Source: CAYPNF01 sp964411985 | GTDB taxonomy: Bacteria; Verrucomicrobiota; Verrucomicrobiia; Limisphaerales; J093 | Assembly: GCA_964411985.1 (NCBI GenBank) | Contig: CAYPNF010000055.1 | Coordinates: forward strand, 1 to 51,175 | Length of the DNA stretch: 51,175 nt | Reading direction: 5' to 3' | In this document: piece by piece, positions 10,261 through 18,778 of the stretch | Layout: the number at the start of each line of letters is the position of its first letter | Position numbering within the stretch: the stretch's first letter is position 1 | Position numbers and translations under genes: made by a program | Notes under the pieces: model-generated | The model's input: only the letters and a program-made list of their open reading frames with translations | Database searches by the model: none | What the model was told of the DNA's origin: nothing

Positions 10261-10267
10261 AGAAGGA
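10261..10267 (+). promoter_or_regulatory. Ribosome binding site fixing the PurF-like start
   Basis: AGAAGGA lies 6 bases before the ATG at 10274. It favours that start over the in-frame ATG at 10229, which would add 15 residues not expected in an N-terminal-nucleophile family. Just upstream (10172-10190) two AGATCT hexamers flank a 7-base spacer; their role is unknown. Confidence 0.6.
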
Positions 10268-10273
10268 ATTGAT

Positions 10274-11674
10274 ATGGGCGGCTATTTTGGTCTGGTTTCA
10301 AAAGACGATTGCGTAACGGACCTTTTCTATGGGACGGACTACCATTCTCACCTCGGGACACGCCGCGGTGGGTTGGCGGTGCACGATGGAACTGGATTCA
10401 AGAGATTCATCCATGACATCACCAACGCCCAGTTTCGATCCAAATTTGAGCACGATGTGTTGAAGCTGGAAGGACGCATGGGGATCGGCGTCATCAGCGA
10501 CACTGAGGATCAGCCCCTGATCATCGGTTCGCACCTCGGTAACTATGCCATCGTCACTGTGGGCCGGATCTCGAACTCGGCGGAGTTGGTAAAGAAGATC
10601 TACGGCCTGCGGTCGACCCATTTCTCCGAGATGAACGGGGGTGAGGTAAATCCGACCGAACTAGTTGCGCTGTTCATCAATCAGGGCTCCACGTTTGCTG
10701 AAGGAATCGAGATCGCTCAAAACGCCATTGAGGGCTCTTGTTCCATGCTTTTGCTCACGGATAAGGGCGTGTACGCCGCCCGGGACAAACTGGGGCGGAC
10801 CCCGATCGTTCTGGGTAGAAGAGAGGGTGCCTATGCGGCGACAATGGAGAGTTGCGCGTTTCCCAACTTGGGTTACGAAGTCATTCGGGATCTTGGTCCG
10901 GGTGAAGTAGTACGGCTCACCCCGGAAGGCGTCGAGATGGTGACCCTGCCCCGGTCCCGATGCCAGATTTGTGCCTTCCTTTGGGTTTACTACGGTTATC
11001 CGGCCTCGACTTACGAGGGCATCAACACCGAAGATTGCCGTTACCGAAGCGGCGCGGCGCTGGCCCGCAAAGACGTGACGCCCGTCGACGTGGTCGCTGG
11101 CATCCCCGACTCAGGAACAGGCCACGCCATGGGTTACGCCATGGAAAAGGGACTGCCCTTTCGGCGGCCGTTTGTCAAATACACGCCGACCTGGTCACGC
11201 AGCTTCATGCCCCAGGACCAGTCCACCCGCGACTTGGTGGCGCGCATGAAGATTATTCCGATCAAGGAACTGATCCAGGGACAGCGCCTGCTCTTCTGCG
11301 AGGATTCGATTGTTCGAGGCACTCAGCTCAGAGACACAGTGTGCCGACTGTTTGACTACGGGGCGAAGGAGGTGCACATGCGGCCGGCCTGTCCGCCGTT
11401 GATCTTTGGCTGCAAGTTTCTCAATTTCTCCCGTTCCAAATCAGAACTGGATCTGGCCGGGCGTCGGGCCATCAAGGAAATGGAAGGGAGCGATGCTCCC
11501 CCTCGCCCCGCCTATGCCGATCCCCGCACGGCGGAGTACCGAGCTATGGTGGAGCGCATTCGACATCGGCTTGGCCTGACCACCCTGACTTACCAGCAAC
11601 TCGAGGACTTGGTTGCCGCGATCGGTTTGCCCAAGGAGCAACTATGCACGTACTGCTGGGATGGCCAAGAATAG
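10274..11674 (+). CDS. PurF-like amidophosphoribosyltransferase homologue lacking the glutaminase cysteine
   Basis: This 466-residue protein has the class II glutaminase fold plus a phosphoribosyltransferase domain. The PRPP loop CEDSIVRGTQ (342-351) is intact. Cysteines C230/C233, C373/C380 and the C-terminal CTYC pair (458, 461) resemble the iron-sulfur ligands of Bacillus-type PurF. True PurF begins MCG, the Cys being the N-terminal nucleophile. Here the protein begins MGGYFG, and the oxyanion-hole Asn in the NGN motif is Val (VGRISN). Glutamine hydrolysis is therefore unlikely. It could use free ammonia, be a regulatory paralogue, or act in another pathway. No other purine gene is nearby. 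It is divergent from the helicase fusion across a 127-base gap. The SD site supports this start. Confidence 0.85.
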   Translation: MGGYFGLVSKDDCVTDLFYGTDYHSHLGTRRGGLAVHDGTGFKRFIHDITNAQFRSKFEHDVLKLEGRMGIGVISDTEDQPLIIGSHLGNYAIVTVGRISNSAELVKKIYGLRSTHFSEMNGGEVNPTELVALFINQGSTFAEGIEIAQNAIEGSCSMLLLTDKGVYAARDKLGRTPIVLGRREGAYAATMESCAFPNLGYEVIRDLGPGEVVRLTPEGVEMVTLPRSRCQICAFLWVYYGYPASTYEGINTEDCRYRSGAALARKDVTPVDVVAGIPDSGTGHAMGYAMEKGLPFRRPFVKYTPTWSRSFMPQDQSTRDLVARMKIIPIKELIQGQRLLFCEDSIVRGTQLRDTVCRLFDYGAKEVHMRPACPPLIFGCKFLNFSRSKSELDLAGRRAIKEMEGSDAPPRPAYADPRTAEYRAMVERIRHRLGLTTLTYQQLEDLVAAIGLPKEQLCTYCWDGQE

Positions 11675-11716
11675 CACTGGGTTGCACAAGATCAGATGTA
11701 TGAGGAGCCAAGGCCT

Positions 11717-14209
11717 ATGAGACCATTCTTTGTGAATAAGCTGTTCGCCATTTTGGCCACGGGGCTGTTTTGTTCTGGAGCCCTTGGTGCGGAAAAGCCG
11801 ACGGCTAATCAAGGCAAGGCATCCGCTGGGGTTACCCTGCGCCAAAAAGAAAGACAACAGGCGGTCTTCGTGGCGGCAAGGCCCATTTGGCCAGAAGGCC
11901 TCGAAAAGGAGAAGAACCTGAGTGTGGGGTTTCGTGCCACCTTCGAGCCGCCCGCGGGAAAGAAGGTGGTCCTGCGCGCCACTGGTTCCACGCTTTACCG
12001 AATCTTTCTCAATGGGGCCTTCATTGGCCACGGGCCCGCCCGAGGTCCGCACGGATACTACCGGACGGATGAAATCGACCTGACGCCAAAACTCAAACGC
12101 GGCCTCAACGTGGTCGCGTTTGAAGTCGCGGGCTATAACGCGAACAGCTACTACCTCCTCGATCAACCCTCATTCCTTCAGGCGGAGGTTGTTGCGGGCC
12201 GCAAGGTCCTTGCGGCCACCGGAAGCCAAGGCAAACCCTTCGAGGCGGGATTGCTCCGTGAACGCGTCCGAAAGGTTCAACGCTACAGTTTTCAGCGTCC
12301 CTTCTCGGAAGCGTATCGACTTGCCCCCGGCTATGACCGATGGCGCCTCGAGCCCTCGGCTCCTCTGAACCTCGTGAAGTGTGCGGTGCAACCCGCGAAA
12401 GCGCTGCTACCGCGCCGGGTACCCTATTCCGAGTTTACCGTGCGTAAACCAAGCCAGCTTGTCGCTACCGGCCAACTCCAGACCGGCGTCAAAGTCGAGC
12501 AGCCTTGGAAGGATCGGTCGCTTACCGCCATCGGCCCTCAACTCGGTGGTTTCCCAGAGAAGGAATTGGAGATCATCCCTTCGATCGAGCTCCAGACCAT
12601 TACCAGCACCGGTCTGACGGAATTGCATCAGGCCTATCCAGAGGACCAGGGGATTTTTGTCCGGGGAGGTACATTCCAGATCGTTGATTTTGGTGTTAAC
12701 CTGACCGGATTTCCTGGCGCCAGGATCCGTGTAAGTAGCAAAGCGCGGGTCTTCCTGACCTTCGACGAAATCCTTACCAAAGGGGACGTGGACTTCAAGC
12801 GGCTCGGGTGTGTGAATGCGGTGTTATATGAGCTGCAACCAGGCGAGTACGAGGTGGAGAGTTTTGAGCCCTACACGCTCCGCTATCTTAAACTACTGGC
12901 GCTGGACGGCGAGTGTCAGGTCACCGGCCTACACCTCCGGGAGTACGTTAGCCCCATCCCGGCAACGGCGCGTTTTTCCAGCAGTGACCCCCGTCTGAAT
13001 CAACTTTTTACCGCCGGAATCGAGACCTTCCGACAGAACGCCGTCGATGTCTTCATGGACTGCCCGTCCCGCGAGCGAGCCGGTTGGTTGTGTGACAGCT
13101 TTTTCACCGCGCGAGTTGCAAAAGACCTCACGGGGGTCAACTTGATCGAACAGAACTTATTCGAGAACTTCCATCTACCCGAGCGGTTCGCTCACTTGCC
13201 CGAAGGAATGTTGCCGATGTGCTATCCGGCGGATCACAACGATGGCGTGTTCATTCCGAACTGGGCCATGTGGTTCGTAGTGGAGTTGGAGGAGTACCTC
13301 TCTCGCAGCGGAGATCTCAAGATGGTGAAAGCATTGGAACCACGGATGATGAAGCTGCTTGAGTACTTCAGACGGTTTCAGAATCAAGACGGGCTCCTTG
13401 AGAAACTAGAAAGCTGGGTCTTTGTAGAGTGGTCCAAGGCCAACGACTTCGTTCAGGATGTGAATTACCCTTCTAACATGCTCTTTGCCGAGATGCTTGC
13501 TGCCATGGGCCGCATGTATGGCCGCGCCGATTTACTGGCTCAGGCTGAACATATCCGGGAAACCATCCGGAATCAGGCTTTCGACGGCAACTTCTTTGTG
13601 GATAACGCCCTACGCAAGAATGGAAAGCTGGAGGTTACAAGGAACCGGAGCGAAGTCTGCCAGTACTTCGCCTTTTTCTTTCACGTGGCGACGCCGGAAT
13701 CCCATCACCAACTATGGCAGACACTAGTCAAAGAATTCGGCCCGCAGCGGACGCAAACCAAGGCCTTTCCCGAGGTTCATCCCGCTAATGCATTCGTGGG
13801 GAATGTCTTACGGCTTGAACTTCTCTCTCGTGCTGGCCTTTGCCAGCAACTCTTGGACGAATCCATCGCCTACCAACTCTACATGGCAGAGAAGACTGGC
13901 ACCCTCTGGGAGAATGTTGGGGACTACGCTAGCTGCAACCATGGTTTCGCGTCGCATGGTGGAGTGCGCGTACTCTATCGCGATGTGCTTGGGCTCGCCG
14001 ATGTCGACACCGTATCCAAGTTGGTGCAGGTCAGGTTTACGCAACTGAAGCTGGAGCGCTGCGAAGGGGCGATCCCCACCCCGGAAGGTAAGGTTGAATT
14101 GAGATGGCGACATGATGGTGGGAAACTCCATTACAGCCTAGGCGTTCCGGCCGGTTACAGGGTGAAGATAGACAATCGCAGCGGGTCCGAGCTAGTCGTG
14201 GATCCGTAA
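11717..14209 (+). CDS. Alpha-L-rhamnosidase-like glycoside hydrolase (GH78 family)
   Basis: This 830-residue secreted enzyme starts at the ATG at 11717, preceded by AGGAG (11703-11707). An ATG 21 bases upstream would add residues before the signal peptide. The signal peptide covers about residues 1-25 (hydrophobic LFAILATGLFCSGALGA). An N-terminal jelly-roll (about 55-160) carries the GH78-type FLNGAFIGHGPARG segment. The (alpha/alpha)6 catalytic domain contains D448-C-P-S-R-E-R-A-G-W, the conserved block of rhamnosidases with its acidic residues, and ENVGDYASCNHGFASHGG near the C-terminus. It probably removes terminal rhamnose from plant or bacterial polysaccharides outside the cytoplasm. 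The gene is monocistronic as far as can be seen. Confidence 0.8.
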   Translation: MRPFFVNKLFAILATGLFCSGALGAEKPTANQGKASAGVTLRQKERQQAVFVAARPIWPEGLEKEKNLSVGFRATFEPPAGKKVVLRATGSTLYRIFLNGAFIGHGPARGPHGYYRTDEIDLTPKLKRGLNVVAFEVAGYNANSYYLLDQPSFLQAEVVAGRKVLAATGSQGKPFEAGLLRERVRKVQRYSFQRPFSEAYRLAPGYDRWRLEPSAPLNLVKCAVQPAKALLPRRVPYSEFTVRKPSQLVATGQLQTGVKVEQPWKDRSLTAIGPQLGGFPEKELEIIPSIELQTITSTGLTELHQAYPEDQGIFVRGGTFQIVDFGVNLTGFPGARIRVSSKARVFLTFDEILTKGDVDFKRLGCVNAVLYELQPGEYEVESFEPYTLRYLKLLALDGECQVTGLHLREYVSPIPATARFSSSDPRLNQLFTAGIETFRQNAVDVFMDCPSRERAGWLCDSFFTARVAKDLTGVNLIEQNLFENFHLPERFAHLPEGMLPMCYPADHNDGVFIPNWAMWFVVELEEYLSRSGDLKMVKALEPRMMKLLEYFRRFQNQDGLLEKLESWVFVEWSKANDFVQDVNYPSNMLFAEMLAAMGRMYGRADLLAQAEHIRETIRNQAFDGNFFVDNALRKNGKLEVTRNRSEVCQYFAFFFHVATPESHHQLWQTLVKEFGPQRTQTKAFPEVHPANAFVGNVLRLELLSRAGLCQQLLDESIAYQLYMAEKTGTLWENVGDYASCNHGFASHGGVRVLYRDVLGLADVDTVSKLVQVRFTQLKLERCEGAIPTPEGKVELRWRHDGGKLHYSLGVPAGYRVKIDNRSGSELVVDP

Positions 14210-14354
14210 GTCAATGCACTGCAATAAGCAACGGGTTAGGGTTCACGCGGGATAAGTCTTTATCACTTTTCTCTCAAGTTTCCTGGAGGAATGCCGATAT
14301 ATGCGATACGGCTCACTGGGTCTGCCTCCCCTATGGGTCCGTCCCGGGATACTG

Positions 14355-14424
14355 GTGGGCGCCTGATCCAAGGCCCACTCATCGGCACGGAATGCCGAGA
14401 AACAGAAAAAGCCCTCAGCAGGGC
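14355..14424 (+). ncRNA. Candidate structured leader before the flagellin gene
   Basis: Three hairpins occur in tandem within 70 bases. Stem GTGGGC/GCCCAC pairs 14355-14360 with 14373-14378. Stem TCGGCA/TGCCGA (14382-14398) has a 5-base loop. Stem GCCCT/AGGGC (14411-14424) has a 4-base loop and is preceded by five A. The last stem ends 19 bases before the flagellin ATG. Read on the minus strand, it would be a GC stem followed by TTTTT, i.e. a possible intrinsic terminator for minus-strand transcripts. I do not recognise a known riboswitch here. Confidence 0.35.
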
Positions 14425-14443
14425 GACTCATGGATGACGTCGT

Positions 14444-15265
14444 ATGGTGATCAATAAGAATTTGGATTCTGCAAGCGCAGCTCGGATGCTCTCCGAGGCC
14501 TCGGCTCGAATCGAAAAGTCCCTCGCAAGGTTGGCATTAGGTTCGAAGAACTCCTCCACCGAAGAGGAATTGCCTAATCCGATCTCAGGGCGATTCGAGG
14601 CCCAGATCAAACGCATTGAGGCAGCTCGAAATGACCTTTCGAATGCAATCTCCTTTACCCAGGCTCAGGATGGATTCCTGGGCAAAGTCTCCATTGCGCT
14701 CGGTCGGATGAAAGAACTCTCCACGCTCGCCTCCGATTCATCGACCACCACCGCTGAAAAGGCACTTTATCAATCCGAGTTTGCGGAACTGCAGGCAAGA
14801 GTCTCAGACATTGCCAGTAAGGAATTCAATGGAGTCAGCCTCTTCAGTTCCACAGGTGCAACCCATCCTGCGACGATCGACAGCAAAGGCATCAAGTTTG
14901 GCTTGGCCAAGGCCGGCTCCGCAAATCGTGATGAAGAAACTACCTTTGGCAACCTGCTCTCCACTTCGGTCAGGTTAGACACCGGGTCCGCCACGCAGGC
15001 TCTTTGGTATGTATCGAAGGCCTTGGAACAAGTGTCCAAGGACCAGCACACTCTCGGCGTGAATCTTCAGAGACTCCAATATGCGGGCGAGCAGATGGCT
15101 GCCCAGAAGGAGAACCTTACCGCTTCGGACAGTCGCCTGCGGGATGTTGAGATGGCCAATGACGCGACCGACTCCGCTAGGTATGGAATTCTGGTCCAGC
15201 CCAACACCGCGATGTTGTCGCAAGCAAACGCGCTCCCGGAGAATGTGTTGGATCTGCTAAGGTGA
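14444..15265 (+). CDS. Short flagellin-like protein (D0/D1 core only)
   Basis: This 273-residue protein matches the conserved ends of flagellin. The N-terminal helix region includes MVINKNL at the start and IKRIEAARNDLSNAISFTQAQ (residues 54-74), then GRMKELSTLASD and FAELQARVSDIASKEFNGVSLF. The C-terminus has RLRDVEMANDATDSARYGIL followed by AMLSQANALPENVLDLL. These are the coiled segments that form the filament core. The hypervariable D2/D3 domains are essentially absent, so it is a minimal flagellin. The usual Gly/Asn-rich loop after the first helix is replaced by the acidic NSSTEEELPNP. No export, hook or motor genes occur in the window. No SD is evident, but the upstream ATG at 14430 hits a stop after six codons. 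Confidence 0.85.
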   Translation: MVINKNLDSASAARMLSEASARIEKSLARLALGSKNSSTEEELPNPISGRFEAQIKRIEAARNDLSNAISFTQAQDGFLGKVSIALGRMKELSTLASDSSTTTAEKALYQSEFAELQARVSDIASKEFNGVSLFSSTGATHPATIDSKGIKFGLAKAGSANRDEETTFGNLLSTSVRLDTGSATQALWYVSKALEQVSKDQHTLGVNLQRLQYAGEQMAAQKENLTASDSRLRDVEMANDATDSARYGILVQPNTAMLSQANALPENVLDLLR

Positions 15266-15289
15266 TGTTACAGTAGCTAGAGATTCATG

Positions 15290-16120
15290 CTAAGGGCTGA
15301 CAACCGCCACGGTCGGCTGTCGATCCACGATGGTCAAGGGAGGCAACTTGCGGCGGTACACAAACTTCGCCGCGAAGACCTCCTTCACCCCGACTTTCGA
15401 ATTGGCCTGCTCGTCATTGTAATGGAGGAACTGGGCGCGTTTTAGGTATCGCTCGGTCACCCATCCCTCTGTCGGCGTAGCACGGATGCTCGTAAACGCG
15501 GCTGGACTGGTGAGGACCTTGGGCATGGAGAAGGACTGACCGGCGAGGATTGTAATCTCCTTCGCAAAGGTGCCAGGCAATAAGTCACCCCCGGTTGCCC
15601 TGTTGATGTCCAACTTCAGCTTGAGGACCACGGTGCCCGAGATAACATGGATCTCGCCCGTCTTGGCGGACATATAGAACTCCGTCCCCTTCACAGTCGC
15701 TTTACTGGTGGGGGTTTGCACCTCGTAAACAGATCCCGCGGTCTGTTTCTGGACCAGTCCGACCATGGTGCCCTCGTGCAATTCCAAGCTAGTCTGAGCT
15801 ACGACGCCTATCAGACTTTCAGAATAATTCAGCCTCGCAAACTTCAGCGTCGATCCCCCATTGAGAGCGATGCGCGACCCGTTCTTGCCTAGATCTAAAT
15901 CAATTTCGCCTCCGGGAGCAGTCTGAATCACCGCCCCTTCCGTGAGGGTTTGACCTGCCCGCGCCGGTCCCCAGGACCCAGTCTCATTTTGGCAAATGGC
16001 GGTCCCCCTGACAGCGAGAATCTTGGCGATGCCCTCGATAGCATTACATCGGTTCGCCAAGCCTGGGACGACCAGCAGTACGGTTGCGACCAGTCTGACC
16101 AAGCGTTTCCATCTTTCCAT
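15290..16120 (-). CDS. FecR-domain secreted protein
   Basis: This 276-residue protein has a signal peptide (about 1-28) followed by a FecR-type beta domain. The conserved pattern runs from GTAICQNETGSW through GQTLTEGAVIQTAPGGEIDLDL to an ALNGGSTLKF strand, and later VQTPTSKATVKGTEFYM (about 130-150). It lacks the cytoplasmic and TonB-linked parts of sigma-factor regulators, so it is the stand-alone secreted type often found beside exopolysaccharide genes. An SD (AGAAGGGA on the minus strand, 16127-16134) supports the start. It is the last gene of the polysaccharide cluster in transcription order and convergent with the flagellin gene, 24 bases apart. The role is probably structural or envelope-sensing, by inference. 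Confidence 0.8.
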   Translation of the reverse strand: MERWKRLVRLVATVLLVVPGLANRCNAIEGIAKILAVRGTAICQNETGSWGPARAGQTLTEGAVIQTAPGGEIDLDLGKNGSRIALNGGSTLKFARLNYSESLIGVVAQTSLELHEGTMVGLVQKQTAGSVYEVQTPTSKATVKGTEFYMSAKTGEIHVISGTVVLKLKLDINRATGGDLLPGTFAKEITILAGQSFSMPKVLTSPAAFTSIRATPTEGWVTERYLKRAQFLHYNDEQANSKVGVKEVFAAKFVYRRKLPPLTIVDRQPTVAVVSP

Positions 16121-16394
16121 AGAACTTCCCTTCTCTCCTGCGCCTGTTCAACTCACGTTTGAGGCTGCCGGGTGGGGCAGGACGATCACCCCCAGCCAAC
16201 TTGGTGGACGGCGTTTGACGATCCACACGGCGTCGCCAAAGGAATGCAGCCGCCAAGCCACACAATCCCAACAGGCACCATTCCACCTTTTGAGTCTCAC
16301 TGCCACGAAAGCCAATTGAGAGCAGCTCCTTGAGATGAGTCAGCGTCCCATCGACAACATGCAACGACACAATTGACAACAACACAGTGGTCAA
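16044..16394 (-). CDS. Possible small two-helix membrane protein in the polysaccharide cluster
   Basis: An open frame of 116 codons starts at TTG (16392-16394) and ends inside the FecR gene. It encodes a hydrophobic segment at the start (about 1-14) and a second one (about 38-54, CLLGLCGLAAAFLW) followed by RRR. This is the topology of a small membrane protein and slightly recalls a PEP-CTERM anchor, although it is not at the C-terminus. The last 25 residues overlap FecR in another frame and look random. There is no ATG or GTG and only a weak SD. The frame sits in the right order and strand for the operon, and otherwise 16121-16483 would be empty. I do not recognise a family; it may be a chance ORF. 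Confidence 0.25.
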   Translation of the reverse strand: MTTVLLSIVSLHVVDGTLTHLKELLSIGFRGSETQKVEWCLLGLCGLAAAFLWRRRVDRQTPSTKLAGGDRPAPPGSLKRELNRRRREGKFYGKMETLGQTGRNRTAGRPRLGEPM

Positions 16395-16483
16395 GCTGAT
16401 ACCTACGGCAGTGCTTGCGAAGCCACAAACCCTAGGGTGTACTCCTTTTGCTTGAGTGCTCGCACGTTCATGAAGTCGGTGGT

Positions 16484-18736
16484 TTAAGCCACCTTCCTCG
16501 ACCCCCGTCCCGTGTCGTAGTCATGGTAGCAGTAGTAGCGATAGCCACGATCGCTGACACTCACACGGTTAAACACAATGCCCAGCACTCGCACCTGCCG
16601 CTGGTACAGTTGGTTCAATGCTTCCTTCGCGGTTTTTGCGCCCGTGTAAGCCCCGCGAATCACGAAGACCACCCCATCTACCTTCGGTGCAAGGCTCGTC
16701 GTGTCATCGGCGGCAAAAACCGGCGCGCTGTCGATTACGACGTAATCGAATTTGCCTGAGACCAACCTCAGGAATTCATCGGCGGCTGGGGAGAGGATGA
16801 GTTCGGCAGCGTTGGTGGCGTAAGACCCGGTCGCGATGGAAAATAAGTTCGGCAAGGCCGTGCTCTGGATGACCTTTTCCAGGCGTTTGCCAAATTCTCC
16901 GTTCGGTTCCGGTTGGCCGATCGCAACGGTCCCGTCGTGAAACGGATCCATCGGCGTTTTTCCTTCATCGCGCAAAGAGGCGCCGGAGAGCAAATGGGTC
17001 AGCCCTGGCTCCCGATTTGTACCCAAAACCTCATGCACCGTTCCCCGCCTCAAGTCACCATCGACGAAAAGCACTCTCGATCCTGCCATGGCCATGGCGC
17101 GCGCAAGATTGAGAGACACGGTGGATTTCCCCTCACTCGGAATCGCGGAGGTCACTAGCAGGAGCTTAGGCTTGGGGTCCGCATGGGCCATGAATAGCAA
17201 AGAAGACCGCAGGTTGCGCCAAGCCTCGGCAAACATAAAACGTTGATCGTCGGGATCGAGCATCTGAACTCGCTTACTGGCGCCTTCCTGCTCTACCTCC
17301 GGGATTTGACCCAGGATCTCTTCGGTAAACTGATCCGTCAGTTCCGTGAGCGAGTCCATCCGGTCATCCAGCCGCTCCAGTACCAAGAGAAGCCCGATGC
17401 CGAAGAAGAACCCAAAAAGGCCGGCCCCGGTCAGCAGCATCGGGGATTTCTCCTTGCTGTTCTTGGGCGGGCCGGCTGGTTCGAGCACCGACACCACATC
17501 GCTGTTGATGTCCCGGTTCATGTCCATGTTCTGGAGCGTCGGTGCGAAGCGGTCGAACGCACTCTGGAGACGCTCCACATTCCCCTTGCGCATATCGTAC
17601 TCCGTTAGCAGACGACTGGCGTTCCCAAGTTTGCCTTCCCACTCCCTGACACTTGCTTCCAGGCTTTGCATCCGCAGTCTGATGTTTTGCTTTGAGGAGG
17701 CGATCTGTTCCAGAGTCTGCCTGCGGTTGAACTCCAGAATCCGCTCGGCGCGGGTGAGGTCATCGTCCAATTTTACAATCTTCGGGTGTTTGGGACGCAG
17801 GTTCTGTATGAGCTCGGCCCGTTGGATGCGCAACACCTCGATTTGCTGCTTGGCGACCAGGTACTCCGGCGAAGGACTGACCGCAGGATTGGAAGGATCG
17901 ATCAACCGGCGTGGATCCGGTGCCGAACTTCCATCACCAAGGTTACGGTTGAGTTCGGCTTCCATGGAGTTGATCACATCGAACTGCAGCCGCAAATCGG
18001 AGACCTGGCCGTTCAACTTCACCAAGTAGGAATTGGCGCTGGCGGCCTGCTCCTGCAGAATGGAAATGTCGTTCTCCTGCTGAAACTTCTTGATGGCTTC
18101 TCTTTCTGCGTTGAGTTCCTTCTCCCGTTGGCGCACGTTTTCAGACACTGTCGTGAACGTGCTGTCCGCTGTGCTGGCGCGCACCTCCCTTTTGTAGGCC
18201 AGAAACTCCTCCATCAGACTGTTGACAAAGACCGACGCGAAAGCCGCTTCAGAACAACTGGCTTCCACCTGCAACACCGAGGTTTTTGGGGGCTGGGTCA
18301 CTTTCACTTTGATCGTCACATTTGTCAGGTCGGGATGAGTGGCTTTAAGCCGCTCCATCGCGCGCGCTTCGAGCTTTTGGCTTTCCAGCAATTCAATCTG
18401 CGTTCCGAAAAAGTTTTGGGCTTCTTCCGTCAGCGATCCCGCCACCACCTGCATTTTGCCGGTGAACCATAGTTTCCCCGTCGATACATACTTGGCCGGT
18501 TGGTAAGCCAGGAGCGCGGCACCCGCTGCCAGTCCCAAGGCCATCGTCAAAGACGGGAGCCACCACTTCTCTTTCAGGAATGTCAGAAAGCGCATCGCGC
18601 AGCGGACCGGGTGATCGGTCGGATAACCGGCAGGCCCCGGGTAACCGGGCTGGGAACCAGGATAGCCCGGGTAAGCATTGAAGTCAGGATGCCCCGAGTC
18701 CTGCGGCGGACCGGGCGGAGGTGTCTTTCGATTCAT
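16484..18736 (-). CDS. Wzc-type polysaccharide co-polymerase / tyrosine autokinase
   Basis: This 750-residue protein (from the ATG at 18736; a TTG at 18766 would add 10 residues, and neither has a good SD) combines a Wzz chain-length domain and a bacterial tyrosine kinase. An unusual cytoplasmic N-terminus (about 6-42) is rich in Pro, Gly and Tyr with repeated PGYP units. TM1 lies near 59-78, long periplasmic coiled coils between about 190 and 400, and TM2 near 432-454. The kinase has Walker A AIPSEGKST (531-539), Walker A' FVDGDLRR (about 557-564) and Walker B DYVVIDS (664-670). The C-terminal tyrosine cluster (Y732, Y734, Y735, Y737, Y740) is the expected autophosphorylation tail. It would control export and chain length with the neighbouring Wza-type protein. 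Confidence 0.9.
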   Translation of the reverse strand: MNRKTPPPGPPQDSGHPDFNAYPGYPGSQPGYPGPAGYPTDHPVRCAMRFLTFLKEKWWLPSLTMALGLAAGAALLAYQPAKYVSTGKLWFTGKMQVVAGSLTEEAQNFFGTQIELLESQKLEARAMERLKATHPDLTNVTIKVKVTQPPKTSVLQVEASCSEAAFASVFVNSLMEEFLAYKREVRASTADSTFTTVSENVRQREKELNAEREAIKKFQQENDISILQEQAASANSYLVKLNGQVSDLRLQFDVINSMEAELNRNLGDGSSAPDPRRLIDPSNPAVSPSPEYLVAKQQIEVLRIQRAELIQNLRPKHPKIVKLDDDLTRAERILEFNRRQTLEQIASSKQNIRLRMQSLEASVREWEGKLGNASRLLTEYDMRKGNVERLQSAFDRFAPTLQNMDMNRDINSDVVSVLEPAGPPKNSKEKSPMLLTGAGLFGFFFGIGLLLVLERLDDRMDSLTELTDQFTEEILGQIPEVEQEGASKRVQMLDPDDQRFMFAEAWRNLRSSLLFMAHADPKPKLLLVTSAIPSEGKSTVSLNLARAMAMAGSRVLFVDGDLRRGTVHEVLGTNREPGLTHLLSGASLRDEGKTPMDPFHDGTVAIGQPEPNGEFGKRLEKVIQSTALPNLFSIATGSYATNAAELILSPAADEFLRLVSGKFDYVVIDSAPVFAADDTTSLAPKVDGVVFVIRGAYTGAKTAKEALNQLYQRQVRVLGIVFNRVSVSDRGYRYYCYHDYDTGRGSRKVA

Positions 18737-18778
18737 AGAAGATGGGAGCGCCAGGATATCTGTCAACCCTCAGGCTCG

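Noticed and set aside
14243..14443. c-di-GMP (GEMM) riboswitch before the flagellin gene
   Set aside because: The conserved GEMM sequence blocks are not present, only generic hairpins.
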